This document shows, piece by piece, positions 37,145-44,600 of a stretch of DNA of 64,000 nt. The stretch covers positions 62,001-126,000 of the forward strand of contig DASVQE010000052.1 in the NCBI GenBank assembly GCA_036389275.1, given 5' to 3'. Both the position numbers and the translations under genes were made by a program. The stretch comes from QHVT01 sp036389275 (GTDB lineage Bacteria > Acidobacteriota > Thermoanaerobaculia > Gp7-AA8). The notes below the pieces were generated by a model. The model ran no database searches. It saw nothing but the letters and a program-made list of their open reading frames with translations, and had not been told where the DNA came from. How positions within the stretch are numbered: position 1 is the first letter of the stretch; every line of letters starts with the position of its first letter.

Positions 37145-37876
37145 TGCTTCCTCCGTCTCGTTCTGTTGGTGCGGCGTGTCGGCGGCGGCTGCGGCGCGTG
37201 GTCCTCTGGTGGTTGCTCCAGTTCGGGGATGCCGTACTCGCCGAGATGTTCTTTTGGTTCGTGGCGTTGGCTGCAGGCTTTGCAGACCTCGCGTGCGGCT
37301 TCGGTAACGCTCATGTCGCAGTACCGGCAGCGGTGCAGGATGCTGCTCATGCGCGGTGTGTAGTAGGGGTAGCGCAGCGCTTGCGCGAGACCTGGAATTT
37401 CGATGTCCAGCGCGTGGAGGTCGTCGCCATCCACGTGTTCGTGGAGGATGCGTTCGATGATGTCGCTGGCGTTGCGCGGGAGCCGGTTAGCTGATTCTTC
37501 GCGCTTGGTAGTCGAGGTATCGGATCAGGTAGATCGGCAGAGAGACTTGGATGAGGCGGTGCTGGTTGAGGTGCGGGATCGCTTCCGATGACTTGATTCG
37601 GAGCGCCGCTTCGATCATGCGCGGCGTCCACCGTTCCAACGCCAGGTTCGCGACGTCCTCCCAACGGAAGACAGTGATGCCGCAATCGTTCAGCTCAGGA
37701 CCGAAGACTAGTCCTTCGATCTCGTGCTCGAACTCTTCGTCGCTCATTCCGAGGAGCCGAACAACGTCTGTCCACGCGTACGCGGGCTGTCGTTTCGCGA
37801 AGAGTTCGATAATGTGCTCCCGATCAGAACCGGGAGTCGGCGGCAGGAAGGCGGAGAGCGGCACGTCGCGATCCAA
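37141..37876 (-). pseudogene. HTH-RHH regulator with C-terminal zinc ribbon, split by a frameshift
   Basis: Two open frames appear to be one gene. The 5' part (37,487-37,876, 129 residues) has a helix-turn-helix (TDVVRLLGMSDEEFEHEIEG) and then a strand-helix, VSLPIYLIRYLDYQA. It stops just where its neighbour 37,880-38,353 continues with the second helix of a ribbon-helix-helix. That helix is present in the other frame (RNASDIIERILHEHV), which leads into the 3' part (37,141-37,434) with a CRYC...CKAC zinc ribbon and a basic tail. A one-base insertion near 37,490 explains the break. The 3' part has no ATG start (first candidate GTG at 37,434). If it is instead two genes, the second starts at that GTG. 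It is probably a DNA-binding regulator of the operon. Confidence 0.6.
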
Positions 37877-37879
37877 CGG

Positions 37880-38353
37880 CTACTCCTGACCAGGGAAGAG
37901 GTACGCGCGACGAAAGCCAGGAACGACACGTTCCATGTTGCTTGCGACCGTTCCCGCGAAGTCGGTGAGTTCCTGATGCAACCAGTGGTCGAGCGTGCTC
38001 TGATTCTCAGCAACTGCACGCTCCATGGCGCGCACGAGGTACTCCGGCAAGTGCACGGTGAGCGGCTGCAGCGCGAGCAGCGGCGGCAGCACGCTCGTGG
38101 CGTCGGGTCCGAGCGCCTCGTGAATCTCGGCGAGGGTCCAGCGTCGCAGCGCGATGTACGCGACCTGTCGCCACGAGAAGCACCACGAGCCATTCGCTCG
38201 GTACGCCTCCCGATCATCGTGCTCTGCTTCGCGGCGCAGCGTACCGTGTGAGAGGCCCAAGAGTCGCGCTGCCTTGGTCAAGCCGTACGACTCTTTGCGT
38301 TCGAGAAAAAGCGCCCGAATTCGCTCTCGCTGCGAGTGATCAGCGCCTTGCAT
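37880..38353 (-). CDS. HTH plus ribbon-helix-helix DNA-binding protein
   Basis: A 157-residue intact protein. Residues of about 10-80 contain a MerR/excisionase-like helix-turn-helix (LTKAARLLGLSHGTLRREAE, then SWRQVAYIALRRWTLAEIHEALG). Residues of about 97-130 form a ribbon-helix-helix (LTVHLPEYLVRAMERAVAEN, then STLDHWLHQEL). Such two-domain proteins are likely transcription regulators. It is a clear paralogue of the next, frameshifted gene, three bases downstream, so the pair arose by tandem duplication. Its ATG lies inside the end of the ATPase reading frame; an alternative ATPase frame ends with a TGA 14 bases into this gene. It probably controls the operon, perhaps as a heteromer with its paralogue. 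Confidence 0.75.
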   Translation of the reverse strand: MQGADHSQRERIRALFLERKESYGLTKAARLLGLSHGTLRREAEHDDREAYRANGSWCFSWRQVAYIALRRWTLAEIHEALGPDATSVLPPLLALQPLTVHLPEYLVRAMERAVAENQSTLDHWLHQELTDFAGTVASNMERVVPGFRRAYLFPGQE

Positions 38354-39462
38354 AAGACGCTTGTTCGTACCTTAGGCTCGCCAGCTTCTCGTAATGGTTT
38401 TTTACGAGATTTGCTCGACCGTATCGCCTCTCCGAACTCGCGCACCTCGCGCGCGAGGCGCGCCGGAACGCTCACCTCACCAGGCCGCTCGCGCGGGAAG
38501 ACGTTGTGTCCTTCATCGAAGACGAGGACGTGCTGGAGTTGTTCGCGCGGCGCGCCGCTGCTCTTGCGCAAGAGGAGGACAACTTCGAGCCAGAAGAGGC
38601 AGAAGAAGCGCTTCTGGTCATCGCCGAATCCCTGCAGCTCGAAGACCACGGCACGCCCGAGCAAGTCGGCGACCGGTGTTGCAGTTGTTGCGTTTAATGC
38701 TCGGCCGAAGCTGCCCTTCGTCAGCTCCTCCAAGCTGCGCGTGCTGCTCTCCAGCCACCCGTAGCGTCGACTCCCGCTCTTCGTTGCGTCTAACTCGCGC
38801 GCCAGCAACTCGTGCGCGTGCGCGAGCGTTGCTGCGCTGCCGTGCGGCTCGTGCGCTTGGAGCAGCGCTTCCTTCATGACATTGCGCGCGCCCTGCAGGA
38901 GGAGGTAGCTCGTGCTAATGATGTCGCTGAGCGCCTCCGCCCATTCCTCGAACTCGACACCTGGTGGCGGGGTGAGGGCGTTGATCGAAAGTCGCGCGGT
39001 ATTGCGTCCAACAGTGAAGACGATGACGTTCTCGCTGCCCTGGGCGCGGAGCAGGCAGCGGTAGTTGCGCTTGAAGTCGAAGGCCATGAAGGGAATGCCG
39101 GCCCCTTGGATTTGGACGAGGAGGTTGAGTAGGAGCGTGCTCTTGCCCGTGCCTGTTGGCCCGAGGATGAAGACGTGTCGCAGCAGCTCGTTACGCTTCA
39201 CGCGGAACGGGTAGGGCGGGATGCTGGGGTAGCTGACGTTGCCGATGATGAACTCGCCGTCACCAATGAGCGCCGGCGGTGGTGCATCAAGGACGAGTTT
39301 CTCATCGCCGACGGCGATGCCGAGGTGCTTGACCGCGAGGAGCATGAGGAGTTCATCGATCTCGCGTTTGCGCTCAACATCAGCGGTCTGGTACTCGATC
39401 CAGAGTAGATCGATCGCCTTCCCGTAGAGTGGCTTGAGTCGACGAAAGAGATCGGGGAGCAC
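38278..39462 (-). CDS. HerA/VirB4-like P-loop ATPase, C-terminal end damaged
   Basis: A 394-residue frame with Walker A GPTGTGKST (residues 101-109), a motif MAFDFKRNYR after it, and Walker B HVLVFDEGH (311-319), in the order seen in HerA, VirB4 and TraD-type hexameric pumps that move DNA. The family motif LAREVREFGEAI follows at 336-347, but after it the sequence becomes low-complexity and runs 75 bases into the next gene out of frame. The alternative frame carries about 28 codons (ANLVKNHYEKLASLRYEQ) and ends in a TGA overlapping the next ATG as expected for the operon. So there is a frameshift, and probably lost sequence, near 38,410. The family normally continues well beyond this point. 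A DNA-transfer or partition role is inferred. Confidence 0.75.
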   Translation of the reverse strand: MLPDLFRRLKPLYGKAIDLLWIEYQTADVERKREIDELLMLLAVKHLGIAVGDEKLVLDAPPPALIGDGEFIIGNVSYPSIPPYPFRVKRNELLRHVFILGPTGTGKSTLLLNLLVQIQGAGIPFMAFDFKRNYRCLLRAQGSENVIVFTVGRNTARLSINALTPPPGVEFEEWAEALSDIISTSYLLLQGARNVMKEALLQAHEPHGSAATLAHAHELLARELDATKSGSRRYGWLESSTRSLEELTKGSFGRALNATTATPVADLLGRAVVFELQGFGDDQKRFFCLFWLEVVLLLRKSSGAPREQLQHVLVFDEGHNVFPRERPGEVSVPARLAREVREFGEAIRSSKSRKKPLREAGEPKVRTSVLCKALITRSESEFGRFFSNAKSRTA

Positions 39463-39463
39463 G

Positions 39464-39856
39464 TCATATCAACTCGTCGATGCGCTTGCGCCGCTGATCC
39501 TGCTGCACGAGTGCCTTCTCAACCTCACGATCCTCACGCTTGAGGTTCTGCGTGTCGGTCCAGCACGCACGCTTCTCGTCGCGCTCCTCCTTGCTGAGCA
39601 TGAGTTTGTCCCGCTCCAGCGTGATGCGATCCTTGCGTCTGTCGCCGCCATCCCCGGTCATTTCGTTCTCCGGGTCGAGCTTGAGCATCTCCTCGCGCAC
39701 CTCTTTCTTCTCCTCCGCGATCTCCGCAAGATTCTGGCGATCGATCTCGCGTCGCTCCGCGATCTCCTCATCGATGCGACGATGCTGCAGCTTGAGCACG
39801 GTTTCTTTCTCGCCGCTCAGCGCCGCGATGAGTGCGGCCTCGCTCGGGTTTGTCAT
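39464..39856 (-). CDS. Highly charged coiled-coil protein
   Basis: A 130-residue protein made almost wholly of Glu, Lys, Arg and Asp-rich helix (for example EEIAERREIDRQNLAEIAEE and LSKEERDEKRACWTDTQNLK). It predicts a long coiled coil without hydrophobic segments. The ATG overlaps the stop of the upstream gene by four bases, and it ends one base before the ATPase start, so the three genes are translationally coupled. A structural partner or adaptor of the ATPase is a sensible inference; no family was recognised. Confidence 0.7.
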   Translation of the reverse strand: MTNPSEAALIAALSGEKETVLKLQHRRIDEEIAERREIDRQNLAEIAEEKKEVREEMLKLDPENEMTGDGGDRRKDRITLERDKLMLSKEERDEKRACWTDTQNLKREDREVEKALVQQDQRRKRIDELI

Positions 39857-40939
39857 CCTGCACCTCGAAAGACGGTCAGTGCGTCACTCGGGAAGACCCA
39901 TTCGGTCGTTGCTGGATCGAAGAGCAGTTCGTACGCGAAGCGTGGTCGCAGTGGTTCTCGTTGGTTGCGTACAACGTCGATAAAGTGCCAACTCGTCATG
40001 CGCGGGAGCGTGCCCATCGAGCTGAAGACTTGCTGTGTCAGCGCGTGCGTGCTCACGACGCGCAGGAGCGCTGCATCGTCGCGGATCGGGTAGATGTCGA
40101 TGCTTGGCGCATGACTGCCGAAGGCGTTGATCATTGCGCTTAACGCGGTGCCTTCGATGTGCAGAAACATTGGTGTGCCGATCGCGTTGAGCGGTCGGTA
40201 CCGGATGATGTTCTGTCGGAACAAGCCGGTGTGGTTGAGCAGCGCGAAGGCTTCCTTCACGTACGATTTCCCGTTCGTCGGGAGGCGTCGCGCGAAGCGC
40301 GGCAGATACTCCCATGTGCGCTTCCCCAATCGTGCGTACACTGCCTCCCAGATCGCAGGCAAGCTCTGTCGCTGCTCCACACTCTCGAAGATCACGGGGA
40401 TGAGTAGCGGCAGCCGCTCGACAATGTCCCAAACATTGCGCATCAGCGCCGAGAATCGTCGGTGGCGTAGGATCAGGATCATTGGTCGCGAGATCTCGGA
40501 GCACCTGCCACCCATCGCGCGTCATGATGCTCGTGATTCGTGTCGCCGTCGTTCCCTCAGCCTCCGCAAGGAGCGCATCGATCGCTGCTCGCTGCGTTCG
40601 CGGGATGAGGCAGTGCAGGTAGAGCGACTTCTCGCTTGGGCGGCTGACCGTCCATTCGCCGGCTATCGCGTACGGAAAGGTGGTCCATGCCGGCGCCGGG
40701 TTCTCCAGGAACAAATGCAAGTGCTCTAGGCCGAGTGCGCAGAACGAGACATTCGGATAGTAGAGCAGGTCATCCGCGAGTTCGGCTTGCCAGCGGTAGA
40801 GCGTACGCGCATCAGGCAGTGATGCTTCGGTGCGCGCGAACTCCTCGATGCCCACCGCCCGCTGTGTTCGATGGAGCACGCCAAGAAAGTGCAGAACGTT
40901 CTTGTTCACTCCGGCCGCCATGATGGTGAGCAGGGACAT
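39853..40939 (-). pseudogene. Unknown protein, first gene of the minus-strand operon, split by a frameshift
   Basis: The N-terminal part reads from ATG 40939 (MSLLTIMAAG, or the second Met seven codons in) through a winged-helix-like start (IEEFARTEASLPDARTLYRW) and a segment with LGLEHLHLFLENP. Near 40,470-40,490 coding switches to another frame (RHRRFSALMRNVWDIVERLP) that runs to the stop at 39,853. Both halves look coding, so a single-base insertion is likely; the full product would be about 360 residues. No known family was recognised. The arrangement of a possible DNA-binding start followed by a mixed domain resembles Lrp-like regulators only loosely. It heads an operon with a coiled coil and the HerA-like ATPase. 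Confidence 0.5.
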
Positions 40940-41026
40940 TCCACGTTTTTATAAAGCACCCGACGAGAAACATAACCAGTATGTCAGGTGGTGGATATAT
41001 ACCCGTACTTTCCGGATAGTAGGGTC
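40940..41026. promoter_or_regulatory. Divergent promoter region between the two operons
   Basis: 87 bases separate the minus-strand operon start from the plus-strand operon start. The stretch is notably AT-rich for this DNA, with TTTTTATAAA (about 40,947-40,956) and GATATATAC (about 40,993-41,001). The second lies about 28 bases before ATG 41027 and could be a -10-like element. No convincing Shine-Dalgarno is seen for either gene. Confidence 0.4.
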
Positions 41027-41464
41027 ATGTCATGGTTTCACTACACGAAACACGAACGCCTGCAGCGGCGACGGCAAGTCCGCTTGGAGACCGCGGAGCG
41101 AGCCATCAAGGAGGCAAGCTCAAACTGGTACATGGTGCCAGGCATCGTTGAGCCGTGCATCGGCGACGCGCTAGAGGAGGCATACCTCTTTGAGGAGTAC
41201 TTCGGGGAGCCAATGCCCACGCACCTGCGCCACGCGCTGCAGGTCGAAGTCGAGCTGTGGCAGCGTTTGATCCTCGCGATCAAGAATGCGAAGAACATCA
41301 CCGAAGAGGAATACGTGAAGTACCTCCCGCGGGTGCGCGCCTACCTCGTCGCCGTCATCGACCTGCTCCAGGCAGAGCAGGAGATGATCACGAGCTGCCT
41401 CGTGCGCTACTACGAGCACATCGTGGCGACATCACGCGACGCTGCCCTGCGGTCGGGACTATGA
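41027..41464 (+). CDS. Helical protein of unknown function
   Basis: A 145-residue protein starting at ATG 41027 (MSWFHYTKHERLQ); an upstream in-frame start at 40988 is possible but would consume the promoter-like AT-rich stretch. It is predicted to be nearly all helix, rich in Glu, Arg and aromatic residues (for example HALQVEVELWQRLILAIKNA). No signal peptide or metal motif. Its stop overlaps the next ATG (ATGA), making it the first gene of a tightly coupled four-gene operon with a methyltransferase. No family was recognised. Confidence 0.6.
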   Translation: MSWFHYTKHERLQRRRQVRLETAERAIKEASSNWYMVPGIVEPCIGDALEEAYLFEEYFGEPMPTHLRHALQVEVELWQRLILAIKNAKNITEEEYVKYLPRVRAYLVAVIDLLQAEQEMITSCLVRYYEHIVATSRDAALRSGL

Positions 41465-41565
41465 ATGACGATCACTGGATCCTGACGTTGTACGAGCGCT
41501 ATCTCGCACTCTTCGGCGATCCCGCTCCTTCCGAGCATCCATTGCCGCTCCACAAGGAAGGATGA
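41461..41565 (+). CDS. 34-residue micro-protein between overlapping genes
   Basis: The frame starts at an ATG overlapping the previous stop (ATGA) and its own stop TGA overlaps the next ATG (41562). The product MNDDHWILTLYERYLALFGD continues for 14 more residues. The double stop-start overlap is the main evidence that it is translated. It may act mainly to couple translation of the methyltransferase, or be a tiny partner protein. Confidence 0.5.
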   Translation: MNDDHWILTLYERYLALFGDPAPSEHPLPLHKEG

Positions 41566-42362
41566 ACGAATGGGTGGGGGGCGCAGGACCCCTTGTTGCG
41601 CCCCGCCATTCCCTCACGATGTTAGAACTCGACAAGATACACAACATGGATTGTTTTAGCGCAACGACACAGATCCCCAACGAGGGCGTGGATGCGGTCA
41701 TTACCGATCCACCGTACCCGAACCGGATGAATCTTTTCGACGGGTCACTCGTCGACGGCCTCGCGATGCTCTACCTCTCGTGCAAGAAGGCGAAGAAGTA
41801 CGTCGTCTTCTTCTGGAACGCCTTCGATGTGCCACCGCCACCGGCAGGATGGCACGAGGTCGCACGCCACGTCTGGCACAAGCCGGATGCGAAAAGCATC
41901 ACGCATTACGAAGTCATCGTGTGCTGGAGCAAAGAAAGCAGGCAGAAGGTGAGCAGAGTGTGGAGCATTCCCATCCTCGACTACCGCAGCCTGCACGACT
42001 GGAAACCACACCCCACGCAGAAGCCGGTGAAACTTCTGCGCTACCTCCTGGAGCAATACACCACCGAAGGTGAGACCGTCTTCGACCCGTTCGTCGGCAG
42101 CGGCACGACGGCCGTCGCCTGCCAGCAGATGAAACGGCACTTCATTGCCTGCGAGAGCAATCCCGAGTACGCCGCCATAGCAACGAGCCGCCTGAAAGAA
42201 CCAGCTCCGGAAATCGCACCCGCAACACCGGTGCCTGACGAGCAGGAAGGACCTGATGAAATCACCCCGGAGACAGCCGACGATGCACCAGCACCACCCG
42301 CACGACCGAAACGCAAACGCGCCGTAAAAACACAGGCCGTCACGCCACAGGTGAAGGCATGA
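41562..42362 (+). CDS. Beta-class DNA methyltransferase (N6-adenine or N4-cytosine)
   Basis: A 266-residue protein. Catalytic motif IV is TDPPYPN (DPPY at 49-52) and comes before the SAM-binding motif I FDPFVGSGTT (174-183), with HPTQKPVKLL just ahead of it; this order defines the beta class of amino-methyltransferases. ATG 41562 overlaps the preceding stop, but a second ATG at 41619 (MLELDKIHNMDCF) is where family similarity begins and could be the true start. The last 60 residues are a Pro/Ala/Lys-rich tail. No restriction endonuclease lies beside it, so it is probably an orphan methyltransferase protecting or regulating the element. The specificity cannot be read from sequence. Confidence 0.88.
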   Translation: MNEWVGGAGPLVAPRHSLTMLELDKIHNMDCFSATTQIPNEGVDAVITDPPYPNRMNLFDGSLVDGLAMLYLSCKKAKKYVVFFWNAFDVPPPPAGWHEVARHVWHKPDAKSITHYEVIVCWSKESRQKVSRVWSIPILDYRSLHDWKPHPTQKPVKLLRYLLEQYTTEGETVFDPFVGSGTTAVACQQMKRHFIACESNPEYAAIATSRLKEPAPEIAPATPVPDEQEGPDEITPETADDAPAPPARPKRKRAVKTQAVTPQVKA

Positions 42363-42610
42363 GCACAGTCGAAGAACTCACGAAGCGCGTGAGCATGCTC
42401 GAAGAAACCGTCAGCCACCTTACGACGCACCATGATGAGGAATTCCTCATGGTCCACGACGACGTGACCGCGGACACGTGCGACCGACTCTTCAACGTAA
42501 ACCTGCGCGAGGCACGTCAACGCGAACGCACGAGAAGCAACGACGATCGGCAGCACCGTGCAACACACCGCAAACGGCGAGTGGTCACGACGAAGCGCAA
42601 GGCCGGCTGA
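42359..42610 (+). CDS. Small coiled-coil protein with basic tail
   Basis: An 83-residue protein whose ATG overlaps the methyltransferase stop (ATGA). The N-terminal half is a short coiled coil (VEELTKRVSMLEETVSHL) and the C-terminal half is strongly basic (RQRERTRSNDDRQHRATHRK), suggesting nucleic-acid binding. It is the last gene of the 41.0-42.6 kb operon. Its function is unknown. Confidence 0.5.
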   Translation: MSTVEELTKRVSMLEETVSHLTTHHDEEFLMVHDDVTADTCDRLFNVNLREARQRERTRSNDDRQHRATHRKRRVVTTKRKAG

Positions 42611-42904
42611 CATTTCGCTTAACGCCAATGTCAGGCGGATCAACGAAAGAACTAAATACTTCGCGCGCAACCGCTGCGGGTGAGAAGGTCGTGTGACCGC
42701 CACCCGCGGCAGTCGCATGCGCCGGCAGTGGTTGCAAAAAGCAACTCCTTCGGGCCTGGGCGTTGTCTCTTTCGTCGAACGCCGAGGGTATGTCGCGACG
42801 TCGACCGCCGATGGCTGCTGACGCATGAACGTCGGCATGTCGTCTGCCGCCGCTTGGCAGCGGCGTGTCACGCGACCTTTATCAACTAGCAACGGTGATG
42901 CGAG
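42611..42904. other. Intergenic region with several hairpins before the integrase
   Basis: No gene is supported here. Visible structures: TGACATT/AATGTCA arms enclosing TTTCGCTTAACG (42,613-42,624), a relative of the CGTCTAACG motif; GTTGC-AAAAA-GCAAC near 42,730; and GCCGCT-TGGC-AGCGGC near 42,850. A control or recombination region for the integrase is possible. Confidence 0.4.
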
Positions 42905-44525
42905 ATGGTGACGTTTGACATCCACAACTACGAGGAGAAGTTCCAGCAGGTAACACAGCAGGTGCTGCGCAGCGAGATCAGTCAGCGCAACAAGATCTCA
43001 TCATGGGCTACCGTGATGCATGCATCCTCCAGCAGACCTGCGGGAAAGTACGCCTGATCCGCGCACTCGGCGTCCTGCTTCTCTGCGCGCGACGGCTCGT
43101 GAAGGATTTCGATCAGGCAACTCGTGATGACCTGCAGCGTCTCGTGAGCAACATGCTGACGAAGCAGCCGCCGTACAGCCCCGAGACGCTCGGCACCTAC
43201 AAGGCAATCATCAAGCGCTTCTACACATGGCTCGCCGCGCCCACCGAATTCAATGCGCGAGCAGTCGCGCCGCCGATCGTGAACTGGATCACGACACACG
43301 TTCGCGCACGCGACAAGAAGAAGCTTCAGCGCAACCAACTCCTCTTTCCGTCCGACATCGAGCAAGTCATGAATGTCACGCAGAACGCACGCGACAAAGC
43401 GCTCCCCGCCGTCCTCTGGGAGACCGGCGGCAGAATCGCGGAGATCGGTAACCTGCAACTCAAGCACCTCACGAAGACGGACGTCGGCTACACCCTGGAG
43501 GTTACCGGGAAGACCGGCACGCGGACCGTGCTCATCGTCAGCAGCGCACCCTTGCTCACGCTCTGGCTCAACGTGCATCCCTTCCGCGCCGATCCGGAAG
43601 CACCGCTGTGGGTGCACTACCAATTCAGCAAAGAGCCGCTGCAACTGAAGTACGACACGATCCGCAACATGCTCGTGAAGCAGTTCGCACGCGCAGGCAT
43701 CCCGAAGCGGGTGTACCCACATCTCTTCCGCCACTCACGCGCGACGTACGTCCTGGCCACCGGACTGATGACCGAAGCGTAAGCAAAGGCGTACTTCGGC
43801 TGGACACCGAACAGCGACCAACTCGCCACGTACGCACACCTCCTCGCGAGCGACGCGAACGCGGCAATCCTGCGAGAAAACAAGCTTGTGCCAACGCGCG
43901 AAGTCCACGAGGAACTGCAGGCAAGGCAGTGCTACCGGTGCGCGGAACTCAACGCGAGCAATGCGGACTACTGCACGAAGTGCAACGCTGTGCTCAACCT
44001 GCAGAAGGCGTACGAGCACCAGCAGCTGCATGACGCGAAGGAGACGCTCCTCACCAGCATGTTCAGATTCTCGTGGAGCGAGGACTCGTGGATGACGCCG
44101 CGCGCGCCGTGCACGAAGCGGGTCTGGGGGAGACGCTCAAGCGTCTCGCCCTGCACCACTCAGGTGAGCAGAACATCGCCGCAAGCACGCCGACGCTTTC
44201 GCCGAACGTGAACAAGAACCACCTGCCGGTGAAACAAAAGCAGTGCTGTGAAACGAGAAGCGTGAAGAAAGACGAAGTCGTCCGGATTCAGGCAGTTACG
44301 TGCGCGTACACCCGCCGTGAACAGCGAGAGACTTCGCACAACGCGAAACCACGCGAGATTTCGTCTAACGCCCTCTCCGCATGTCACTTAGCGCCGCGCA
44401 TGTTTCGTCTAACGTCGTTTCGCTTCACGCGTCGTTCCCCCCTTTTTCCCTTTTCATCCCGCCAGCAGGCGGGTTCCCACTTTCTCCCGGCCCGCAGGCC
44501 GGGCAATCCAATCGCCCCGCGATAG
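42905..44525 (+). pseudogene. Tyrosine integrase with C-terminal zinc ribbon, three lesions
   Basis: The N terminus reads from ATG 42905 (MVTFDIHNYEEKFQQVTQQV). Near 42,990 a missing base shifts it; the next frame (from 43,003) carries the SAM-like core-binding domain and the catalytic domain with GGRIAEIG (first Arg) and HLFRHSRAT (HxxR). An in-frame TAA at 43,780 then separates these from GWTPNSDQLATYAHL, which holds the nucleophile Tyr. The TAA sits where a Gln (CAA) would fit. A CYRC...CTKC zinc ribbon follows, then another one-base loss near 44,072 before VERGLVDDAARAV. The reconstructed frame is open to 44,525, but its last 60 or so codons overlap repeats and are probably not coding. 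As written, the recombinase cannot make its active site. The zinc-ribbon tail is more typical of archaeal-type integrases. Confidence 0.75.
44359..44414 (+). repeat. Two TTTCGTCTAACG repeats at the integrase 3' end
   Basis: Exact 12-base copies at 44,359-44,370 and 44,403-44,414, 44 bases apart, with a partial relative (ACTTAGCGCC) between them. The 9-base core matches the element's left-end motif, and TTTCGCTTAACG at 42,613 is a third relative upstream of the integrase. The location around an integrase suggests protein-binding sites. Confidence 0.45.
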
Positions 44526-44556
44526 CGGGGACACTCATCCAATCGTCCCTTGGGAC
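44458..44556. repeat. Four evenly spaced hairpins
   Basis: Four perfect stem-loops follow one another at 28-30 base steps: CCCGCC-AGCA-GGCGGG (44,458-44,473), CCCGGCC-CGCA-GGCCGGG (44,486-44,503), CCCCGC-GATA-GCGGGG (44,515-44,530) and GTCCC-TT-GGGAC (44,545-44,556). Stem sequences differ but pairing is kept, and ATCCAATCG recurs in two of the linkers. They lie between the integrase remnant and the PHP-AAA gene. They could form a terminator block, an attenuator or a recombination site. Confidence 0.6.
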
Positions 44557-44600
44557 AGCAAATCCCCATCACCCCGCAACGCCACCACGAGTAGAATTTC

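Noticed and set aside
42680..42889. Small open frame before the integrase
   Set aside because: It is a basic Cys/Arg-rich translation without a ribosome-binding site, overlapping hairpins; better treated as intergenic.
43780..43782. Recoding of TAA as glutamine in the integrase
   Set aside because: Only this one case fits, neighbouring genes use TAA, TAG and TGA as normal stops, and the same gene carries frameshifts, so a simple mutation or sequence error is more likely.
44458..44556. CRISPR array
   Set aside because: The repeated units are hairpins with differing sequence and only short linkers are shared; there are no identical repeats with unique spacers and no cas genes.
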